Part shown: piece by piece, positions 58,257 through 64,000 of the stretch
Layout of the letters: each line of letters begins with the position of its first letter
Numbering within the stretch: the first letter of the stretch is position 1
Assembly: GCA_040079795.1 (NCBI GenBank)
Contig: JBEBJQ010000002.1
Span: forward strand, 1-64,000
Reading direction: 5' to 3'
DNA: 64,000 nucleotides
From: SXIZ01 sp040079795
GTDB lineage: Bacteria > Pseudomonadota > Gammaproteobacteria > Methylococcales > Methylomonadaceae
The notes under the pieces: generated by a model
What the model saw: only the letters and a program-made list of their open reading frames with translations
The model's database searches: none
Told to the model about the DNA's origin: nothing
Translations under genes and position numbers: made by a program

Positions 58257-59721
58257 GAGCCACCTCGTTTTGCGGTAGAGCCGCGATGGGTGGTGAAGGG
58301 GCAAAATCTTGCGTCTCGCCATTTAGCGCAGCTACAGTCCTCAATGAGCGCCAAGGCGCAGGTGCCCTTACCGCTTCCCATACCGGGCTTTCAATGGTCA
58401 AAGCCAATTGCCGCACCAGCTCGAGCATGCCTTGGTAGCCTTCGTAGCCGAACTCCCGTTCCTGATTAATATCCAAAAACGGGATTTTGGCTTTTAAGGC
58501 GGTGTACATATTGCGACCGCCAGCAATTAGAATATCGGCCTTCAGGTCATGTACACATTTTAATAAGGCTTTGGGGCTACCGTCGTCGATCATTACGGTG
58601 TCTTCGCCCATCAGCTCGCGGATGCGGGCTTTGTCTTCTTCGGTGGATTTTTTGGTGCCAGTAGCAACCACAACCATCCCTAAATCCTGCAAAGCCGAAA
58701 TTACCGACCAGCTTTTAACGCCGCCAGTAAACAGCAACACGCGCTTGCCTTTAAGGCGTTCCTTCCAGGGTTCCAGTTCTGTTCTTACGCGGGTTTCTTC
58801 CCGTAGTATCAGCGCTTCAGTACGTGAAATTAAATCCTCATCGTTAAGCGATTTGGCAAAATCCCGTAATGCCAAACTGGTGTCAGTAATCCCGTAAAAA
58901 CTGCCTTCAAACCATGGCGTGCCATATTGTTGCTGTAACTTGCGCGCGACATTCACCATCGCTTTCGAACACACCATCATATTCACTTCGGCTTTGTGCA
59001 TAGTTTGCACTTCACGGAAACGGGCATCCCCCGACAACGTACACAACACCCGCAAACCCAGCTCGTCCAGTAAGGGCAAGACGTGCCAGAACTCGCCCGC
59101 AATGTTGTATTCACCGACTAAATTCACATCATGCACAATCATCTCTGCACATTGCGCCGACAACGGCAAAGGATCAGGATCACGGGTTCCAATGACGTGT
59201 TTCACCATCGCGTCACCGGCAATGCGGTTACCCAAATTTTTAGTACCATAAAATCCGGCACAATCAATTGGAACTACCGGCACACCCCATTTTTCCTGAG
59301 CCGATTTGCACACGGCATTAATATCATCGCCAACCAAGGCGGGCACACAGGTGTTGTAAATAAACACCGCTGGCGGGGAATAAGTGTCAATCGCTTGCTT
59401 TATGGCGTGGAACAACCGTTTTTCCGCGCGCCCCATGACAATGTCTTGCTCGGTTAAATCGGTAGTCATACCAATGCGGTATAAAGTCGCCCCTGATGAA
59501 CGCGTACCGCGGTTATCCCAGGAACTACCCGCACAGGCGATCGGCCCATGCACAATATGCGCAACATCCGCAATTGGCAGCAAGGCAATCTGCGCACCAT
59601 CAAATGCACACCCACCTGCAGAAGCCCCCGGTTTTGGTTTGGCACAACCGGACTTTTCCTTCTTATTATGCTCACACGCTGGTTCATCAAGCAGTTCAGC
59701 GATGTCTTTGGTGGTTTTCAT
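58249..59721 (-). CDS. nifE: Nitrogenase cofactor scaffold subunit NifE
   Basis: 490 aa. Cys and glycine-rich segments of the NifD-like fold are present: SAGGCAFDGAQIALLPIADV, HGPIACAGSSWDNRG, VFIYNTCVPALVGDDINAVC and PIDCAGFYGTKNLGNRIAGD. First gene of a nine-gene minus-strand operon with a strong sigma-54 promoter. The last about 28 residues (NGETQDFAPSP...) are extra compared with the usual 475 aa and are encoded partly by a repeat-like sequence. Confidence 0.96.
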   Translation of the reverse strand: MKTTKDIAELLDEPACEHNKKEKSGCAKPKPGASAGGCAFDGAQIALLPIADVAHIVHGPIACAGSSWDNRGTRSSGATLYRIGMTTDLTEQDIVMGRAEKRLFHAIKQAIDTYSPPAVFIYNTCVPALVGDDINAVCKSAQEKWGVPVVPIDCAGFYGTKNLGNRIAGDAMVKHVIGTRDPDPLPLSAQCAEMIVHDVNLVGEYNIAGEFWHVLPLLDELGLRVLCTLSGDARFREVQTMHKAEVNMMVCSKAMVNVARKLQQQYGTPWFEGSFYGITDTSLALRDFAKSLNDEDLISRTEALILREETRVRTELEPWKERLKGKRVLLFTGGVKSWSVISALQDLGMVVVATGTKKSTEEDKARIRELMGEDTVMIDDGSPKALLKCVHDLKADILIAGGRNMYTALKAKIPFLDINQEREFGYEGYQGMLELVRQLALTIESPVWEAVRAPAPWRSLRTVAALNGETQDFAPSPPIAALPQNEVAHG

Positions 59722-59756
59722 GAGATGGCCTTTTTATGCTGTTTGCATTGAGTAAA

Positions 59757-59771
59757 GCAACCACTGTGCCA
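59757..59771 (-). promoter_or_regulatory. Sigma-54 promoter of the nifENX operon
   Basis: On the minus strand TTGGCACAGTGGTTGCTT has GG at 59770-59769, GC at 59758-59757 and a 10-bp spacer. It equals the TGGCAC-N5-TTGC consensus. The start site would be near 59745, 24 bp before nifE. Confidence 0.85.
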
Positions 59772-59815
59772 ACCTTTAAAGGATTGTAATTGTTATGGTT
59801 TAGTGAAAATCTGAT

Positions 59816-59831
59816 TGTAGTAAAGCTGACA
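59816..59831 (-). promoter_or_regulatory. NifA upstream activator site of nifENX
   Basis: TGT-AGTAAAGCTG-ACA, exact match to TGT-N10-ACA, centred about 78 bp upstream of the predicted nifE transcription start. Confidence 0.7.
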
Positions 59832-59942
59832 AAAAGGCTAGTAAATATAACAAATGGGTTGTTATTGGAGAGTGGGCATTTGTGATTTTGCCGTTTGATG
59901 GTATTCTTTTTTTCAATTCAGTATTTATGGCAGGAGAACTTT

Positions 59943-60209
59943 ATGCACCTCTCGATTGAATTAACTCAAGAGCAACATCAACAGCTTAAAGACATAGCCG
60001 CATTACGGGGTCAAAATATTAATGACTTTGTTCTGGAACGGGTTTTACAGCAGCCGTTGCCGAAAACCGTAACAACAAGTGAAATAGAAGCTTTGCAACA
60101 GTTGGACGCATTTTTACAACCTCGTGTCGAAGCGGCTAAGCAAGACAAAGTGGTTAATAAATCCGTACAGCAAATTTTCAACGAAACCTACCAGAAAGAG
60201 CTGCTGTAA
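59943..60209 (+). CDS. ParD-like antitoxin
   Basis: 88 aa from MHLSIELTQEQHQQLKDIAALRGQ; an upstream in-frame Met at 59895 is not needed. The N-terminus is a ribbon-helix-helix-like or DUF1778-type segment (INDFVLERVL). The C-terminal helix KSVQQIFNETYQKELL would contact the toxin. It forms a unit with the ParE-like gene 4 bp downstream. Confidence 0.8.
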   Translation: MHLSIELTQEQHQQLKDIAALRGQNINDFVLERVLQQPLPKTVTTSEIEALQQLDAFLQPRVEAAKQDKVVNKSVQQIFNETYQKELL

Positions 60210-60213
60210 CTTT

Positions 60214-60522
60214 ATGCAGCCCTATGATTTAACGCCTGCGGCTGAAGAAGACATCAAAGAAATCGCCCGCTACACACTTAAGCATTGGGGCAAAAAGCAA
60301 GCACTACATTATGCAACATTGCTGGAAAACCGTTTTCTGATTATAGCTGGCGGCACATGCCTTTCGCGAACATTTTCTGAACGTTTTGCGCAAATACAAG
60401 TCACCCGGTGCGAACATCACTACATCTTTTACATTCATCCTGACGGAAAACGGCCGTGCATTATCGCCGTTCTGCATGAAAGAATGGATATTGTTATTAG
60501 GCTGAAAAGTCGTTTGGATTGA
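60214..60522 (+). CDS. ParE/RelE-type toxin
   Basis: 102 aa from ATG 60214 (MQPYDLTPAAEEDIKEIARYTLKHWGKKQA), a clear ParE toxin start. The ending HHYIFYIHPDGKRPCIIAVLHERMDIVIRLKSRL is the family C-terminus. ParE poisons DNA gyrase. It looks intact with its antitoxin upstream, so the module is probably active. Confidence 0.9.
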   Translation: MQPYDLTPAAEEDIKEIARYTLKHWGKKQALHYATLLENRFLIIAGGTCLSRTFSERFAQIQVTRCEHHYIFYIHPDGKRPCIIAVLHERMDIVIRLKSRLD

Positions 60523-60773
60523 AACACCCAATTCGATAAAAAATGATTTGTCTGCTCCGTTTAGGGTGGTTCGCTAAAGGGGAAACACCAAACGGGAATG
60601 GTATTAAGTAGCTTTCAAAAGTTGATAAACATCATCAGTAGTCTATTATTAATATAATTCCATTGCTTAAACAATAATCTACGAGCTTGTTGGTTTGATC
60701 GCCAACCAAGATCTAACCAGGAATTTATCTTACTTATCCGACTATTTTTACTTTACCACTTAAAAACCATCTC

Positions 60774-61745
60774 ATGATTATTAAACTAGCCGATGATAAA
60801 CAGTCACAGTTATCCGCTATCAAAAGCCTTTTGTCTCATCCCAATGCGGATGCAACAAAGAAAAAACGGATTGAGCAGGAAATTCGTAATATCCAGGCTG
60901 GCATCCGGGGCGAAGACGAAGCAGCCTATGAGATGAAAGTACATTTCGGTGAAAGCAAGAACTGGATGATTATTCATGACTTACGGATTGAGCATGGCGG
61001 CTTGGTCGCTCAAATCGATCATCTAATGATCAATCGTTTTCTTGAAATATGGGTTTGCGAAAGCAAACACTTCTCAGAAGGTATTGAAATCAATGAACAT
61101 GGTGAGTTTTCGGCTTTTTTCAGCAGCAAGCCTTATGGTGTCCCTTCTCCAATTGAACAAAATAACAAACATATTTTGATACTCAAGCGCTTGTTTGACA
61201 CGGGGATCATTAACTTACCAACAAGGCTTGGCTTGACCATGAAACCTGATCTGAAGAGCCTTGTTTTAGTATCAAAGCATGCGAGAATCACTCGACCCAA
61301 AGCAAAGGTTGATGGTCTCGATTGTATTATCAAGAATGACCATCTTTTTAAAACTATCGACAAATCTATTAGCAATAACAATCCATTATTGCTCGCTAAG
61401 GTCATCGGACAAGACACAATTGAAGCCTTGGCAATAGAAATTATCAATCTGCATAAACCTATTCAATTCGATTGGCTTGCAAAATTTGGCTTATCGTTTC
61501 CGATAAACTCGTCACAAACACCCTCTTCTGTAACTCAACAACAGAACCCGGCAATCCAACAAAATCTACAATCAATATCTGTCGAAGACGCACAAAAATC
61601 CAACCCAAAACTTATCTGCCACACATGCGGAGTGTCAATTTCCTATAATGTGGCAAAGTTTTGCTGGTCTAATAAACGGAAATTTGGTGATTATATTTAT
61701 TGCATGGAGTGCCAAAAGAAACAAATGCGTAACGCAATTAGCTAA
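60774..61745 (+). CDS. NERD-domain protein with C-terminal zinc-binding segment
   Basis: 323 aa. The NERD domain (about residues 42-160) is a nuclease-like fold: IRGEDEAAYEMKVHF, IIHDLRIEHGGLVAQIDHLMINRF (Asp of QIDHL) and IWVCESKHF (Glu-x-Lys). A C-terminal zinc-ribbon-like segment has CHTCGVSISYNVAKFC and CMECQ. Such proteins are thought to bind or cut nucleic acid. A single gene with no linked partner; a defence or DNA-processing role is only possible. Confidence 0.82.
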   Translation: MIIKLADDKQSQLSAIKSLLSHPNADATKKKRIEQEIRNIQAGIRGEDEAAYEMKVHFGESKNWMIIHDLRIEHGGLVAQIDHLMINRFLEIWVCESKHFSEGIEINEHGEFSAFFSSKPYGVPSPIEQNNKHILILKRLFDTGIINLPTRLGLTMKPDLKSLVLVSKHARITRPKAKVDGLDCIIKNDHLFKTIDKSISNNNPLLLAKVIGQDTIEALAIEIINLHKPIQFDWLAKFGLSFPINSSQTPSSVTQQQNPAIQQNLQSISVEDAQKSNPKLICHTCGVSISYNVAKFCWSNKRKFGDYIYCMECQKKQMRNAIS

Positions 61746-62037
61746 ATACGATAAACCGAAACGATTCGAAGCCTTAACACTGCCATTTCTCAATTGAACT
61801 CTATAAGGCATTTTTTATTAAGTAGAGTATCTACCGTAAACTGGACAACACTAATTTATAAGGTAAGCTCTAAGGAAAGCTAAATTATTCAGTTCAACAT
61901 TTTTATTAAACTTGAGTTTCTATTGTCAACGAAATCAATTGTTAAAAATGTCTTCTTGGATCTTTGGATGAAAGCATTTAACCGCTAACTTTACCACTAA
62001 CCTAAACTGAAATCCCAACCAAGGGCAGGAGTAAATC
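61746..62037. other. Intergenic region upstream of the small membrane gene
   Basis: AT-rich; no coding frame, repeat or clear sigma-54 site was recognised. Confidence 0.4.
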
Positions 62038-62196
62038 ATGGGGCCTTATTATCGCGCTACATCACAAGGGATGGGCGGTTTTTTTGATACGTTTTACCAG
62101 CATCCACTTTTAATGGTGCTGTTTGTCGTAGGTGCTGTCGGGGTGGGAATATTTGTATGGCGCAGAAAAAACGCAAAGAATCACCCTGATTTATAG
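62038..62196 (+). CDS. Small single-span membrane protein (52 aa)
   Basis: A 53-codon frame with an excellent Shine-Dalgarno (aggagtaaatc) 7 bp before ATG 62038. The product starts MGPYYRATSQGMGGFFDTFY; residues 25-42 (LLMVLFVVGAVGVGIFVW) form one membrane helix, and the tail RRKNAKNHPDL is basic, giving an N-out/C-in topology. No family recognised. It lies next to modE but on the opposite strand. Confidence 0.65.
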   Translation: MGPYYRATSQGMGGFFDTFYQHPLLMVLFVVGAVGVGIFVWRRKNAKNHPDL

Positions 62197-62410
62197 GCCT
62201 CCCCGGCAAGTCAGTTGGAAATTGCAGCGAAGCAAGATGATAGAATAAAAGCAGTAATGCGGAGTATTAGCGCTTCGCGCCTGTTTATAAACACATGCAA
62301 ATGCGGGATATTGATTTTGGATCGTTGATCTAGAAGTAATTTGCGTTTGTAATCTCAAAAAACAACCCATCAATTGACACGCTTGATCAAAACAGACTCA
62401 GAAGGCTGTT

Positions 62411-63232
62411 TTACTCAAATGCCACGCCAAGAATTACCGCACCCGCTTTAAATACCGCCGTAGCCGTTTTGCCGACCTCTAACCCCAAGGCTTCAACACT
62501 GTCATTGGTGAGCGTAGCCGCCAGAGAATCCCCACCTTTAAGATTAATAATGACTTCGGAGTTAACCCCCCCCTTTTGGATACGGTAAACCGTACCAGTA
62601 AGCTGATTTCTTGCCGACAGCCGATACCCACCAAAATCGGTGACCACTATAATCTGCGGCGCTTTAATCAGGCCAACTACCGTTAAGCCTTTTTGAATAC
62701 CCAACGAGTCAGCAGACTCTTTAGTAATGCTTGCAACCAGGGTTTCGCCCCCTTTTAAGGCTATTTCGATCGTGACATTAACAGTTCCAGCTGTAGCTGA
62801 AACAACCTGCCCAAACAATTGATTACGCGCACTGACTTTCATGGTTAACCTCTTAAGTAGAAATACAATGTCCTGATTATTGCTCAGGCGTTGGTTTAAC
62901 TGCCCCAAAAATTGCTTATGTTCCCGCTGAAGCTGCATAAAGAGCTCCAGAAACGCACTGCCGGTAGCGGTTAGCCTTGTTCCACCGCCTTTACTACCGC
63001 CAACTGCGGTAGTCACCAAAACCTTGGGTGCAAAATTATTAGCCCGCTCGATCATTTCCCAACCACCCTTATAGGTTATGCCAATTTCTTTGGCCGCTTG
63101 GTTGATAGAACCAGTTCGCTGAATGGCTTCCAGCAGCTTGAATAAACGCATATTCAAGCCACCCAGTAAACGTAACTCTGCGTCTACCCATTGGCGGTTA
63201 TTAGGATTGTTAGGCAACTCAAAATCGGACAT
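62411..63232 (-). CDS. modE: Molybdate-responsive regulator ModE
   Basis: 273 aa from MSDFELPNNPNNRQWVDAEL. The N-terminal LysR-like winged helix is RLFKLLEAIQRTGSINQAAKEIGITYKGGWEMIERANN and GGSKGGGTRLTATG. Two Mop (TOBE) domains follow: KVSARNQLFGQVVSATAGTVNVTIEI (about 140-205) and RLSARNQLTGTVYRIQKGGVNSEVII (about 212-273). ModE represses molybdate uptake and tunes Mo-enzyme genes. Its position next to the nif region fits the Mo demand of nitrogenase. The modABC genes are not in view. Confidence 0.96.
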   Translation of the reverse strand: MSDFELPNNPNNRQWVDAELRLLGGLNMRLFKLLEAIQRTGSINQAAKEIGITYKGGWEMIERANNFAPKVLVTTAVGGSKGGGTRLTATGSAFLELFMQLQREHKQFLGQLNQRLSNNQDIVFLLKRLTMKVSARNQLFGQVVSATAGTVNVTIEIALKGGETLVASITKESADSLGIQKGLTVVGLIKAPQIIVVTDFGGYRLSARNQLTGTVYRIQKGGVNSEVIINLKGGDSLAATLTNDSVEALGLEVGKTATAVFKAGAVILGVAFE

Positions 63233-63396
63233 GGAAAAACCCGTGCTGGCTAGAAAAAAAGGCACAAGTCCTTACATTACTTTAATAAGCAATAGTTGTG
63301 CCTGCGGACAGTTAAGCCTGTTTCATTGTGAAGTGGTTACATGATTGTAAGGTATCTTACAAAATTAACTTAATTTTTGTTGTTTTTGTGCATATT

Positions 63397-63412
63397 TGTC
63401 TACTTCTTTACA
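63397..63412 (+). promoter_or_regulatory. NifA upstream activator site of the porin gene
   Basis: TGT-CTACTTCTTT-ACA, exact TGT-N10-ACA. Its centre is about 100 bp upstream of the start site predicted from the sigma-54 promoter at 63480. Confidence 0.55.
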
Positions 63413-63454
63413 CACTTTTAAATCCCCTTAATTCCTCAAAACAACCACCGCTAT

Positions 63455-63474
63455 AACCTTATGGTAATAAGGTT
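63455..63474. promoter_or_regulatory. Operator-like palindrome upstream of the porin promoter
   Basis: AACCTTA-TGGTAA-TAAGGTT, 7-bp perfect arms with a 6-bp spacer, ending 5 bp before the -24 element. CGCTATA just left of it resembles a ModE half-site, but the right arm does not match ModE well, so the binding protein is unknown. Confidence 0.45.
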
Positions 63475-63479
63475 TGTTT

Positions 63480-63493
63480 GGCACACGCTTTGC
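63480..63493 (+). promoter_or_regulatory. Sigma-54 promoter of the alginate-export-type porin gene
   Basis: TTGGCACACGCTTTGCTC has GG at 63480-63481 and GC at 63492-63493, 10-bp spacing, and matches TGGCAC-N5-TTGC fully. The start site would be near 63505, about 63 bp before the ATG. Confidence 0.8.
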
Positions 63494-63567
63494 TCTTATA
63501 ATTGATGTAGCTGGATGCCCATAACAATGGGGTTCAACGGAATATTTTTACATCAAAGGAAAATACC

Positions 63568-64000
63568 ATGCCCCCAAAGCTTAAGTTCACAATTAGCCTA
63601 TCCGTTGCCAGCCATTTTTTGATGGGTAATATTATTGCGGCAGAAAAAAACCCGCCGCCAGCTATTACATACACTCGCCCCCCCTTTGCGGCATTTTCCA
63701 GCCAAATGCAGGATGGTTTAACCGGCGGTGGTAAATATGAACAGCCCGCATGGAATCTGCACGACGCTCTGAAACTACCGGATTGGTTGTCATTGTCGGT
63801 CGAACAACGGGTTCGTTATGAATCACTGGATGGTAGGGTTAATGCCAATGCCAAAGGCGGGGACCAACAAATTCCGCTGCAATTGGATGTTGCGTTAGAG
63901 GCCCGTTATGGCGCTTGGCGCGTCGGCAGCGAGTTTTTGGATGCCCGCCAGCTAGGGGCTGATAGCGGTTCCGGTGTCAATAACACGCATGTTGATACGG
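63568..64000 (+). CDS. Alginate-export (AlgE-like) family outer-membrane protein, partial
   Basis: Only the first 144 codons are in the window. A signal peptide (MPPKLKFTISLSVASHFLMG, cut near IIAA) is followed by a proline-rich lead and LPDWLSLSVEQRVRYESLDGRVNANAKGGDQQ and LDVALEARYGAWRVGSEFLDARQLGADSG. This matches the beginning of the alginate_exp beta-barrel family (a large 18-strand porin). Shine-Dalgarno aaagga precedes the ATG. It is preceded by a consensus sigma-54 promoter and a NifA-like site, so it may be a nitrogen-fixation-induced porin rather than an alginate exporter. Confidence 0.75.
   Translation, partial: MPPKLKFTISLSVASHFLMGNIIAAEKNPPPAITYTRPPFAAFSSQMQDGLTGGGKYEQPAWNLHDALKLPDWLSLSVEQRVRYESLDGRVNANAKGGDQQIPLQLDVALEARYGAWRVGSEFLDARQLGADSGSGVNNTHVDT

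Noticed and set aside
1..64000. CRISPR arrays, complete insertion sequences, prophage or rRNA genes
   Set aside because: No regularly spaced repeats, transposase, integrase, phage structural or rRNA sequence was seen anywhere in the window.

Overview
The window looks like chromosome of a gammaproteobacterial methanotroph (order Methylococcales). This is inferred from three things. Two adjacent genes (5826-7907) belong to the methanofuran / tetrahydromethanopterin C1-transfer pathway, which outside archaea is typical of methylotrophs. There is a complete Rnf plus NifL/NifA plus NifENX nitrogen-fixation block of gammaproteobacterial type. The rest is housekeeping synteny usual for Gammaproteobacteria (ribF-ileS-lspA, rpoZ-spoT-ridA-recG-ubiC, uvrC-pgsA, an RND/TolC efflux set). 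No sequence search could be run, so all family calls come from reading motifs.

Layout. 1-5800 is accessory: a PAS sensor kinase with lost catalytic residues, a lectin-like PEP-CTERM protein, an SRPBCC protein next to an attC-like hairpin, lipoproteins, and two damaged genes (a secreted protein with a frameshifted signal peptide and a Uma2-type gene with one in-frame stop). 5826-10454 holds the mfnF/mfnD-like pair, a GyrI-like protein, ssb, a cluster of DnaA boxes, a phosphoesterase and UspA. 10589-16653 is an RND efflux operon with a TfoX-like gene inside it. 16696-22360 is a type IV pilus and toxin-antitoxin zone: hicAB, an orphan AbrB, pilA with a clear sigma-54 promoter, a frameshifted higB with intact higA and a brnA-like gene between two 110-bp direct repeats, DUF29, tfpX and a PIN-domain relic. 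22510-41626 is mostly housekeeping: ribF, ileS, lspA, pgk, rpoZ, spoT, ridA, recG, ubiC, an FkbM methyltransferase, an APC permease, a rhodanese lipoprotein, tRNA-Pro/Arg/His, uvrC, pgsA, TetR and yjdM.

41756 to the end is a nitrogen-fixation island. It holds a SIR2-like operon, Fur-boxed bfd-bfr, rnfABCDGEH, divergent nifLA, and a nine-gene operon nifE-nifN-nifX-DUF269-DUF683-fdxB-2Fe-2S ferredoxin-unknown-DUF364. Then come parDE, a NERD protein, a 52-aa membrane peptide, modE, and the start of an alginate-export-type outer-membrane porin. nifHDK and nifB are not in the window.

How the parts fit. NifL/NifA sense redox and fixed nitrogen and drive sigma-54 promoters. Rnf supplies low-potential electrons through the ferredoxins. 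NifEN/NifX assemble FeMo-co. ModE reports molybdate. By eye I find GG-N10-GC sigma-54 promoters with NifA-type TGT-N10-ACA sites upstream of rnfA/nifL (shared), nifE, the SIR2-like operon and the porin gene beside modE. The last two suggest NifA-regulon members that are not classical nif genes: a SIR2-like protein whose catalytic histidine position holds methionine, and an outer-membrane porin. These are the most interesting leads here.
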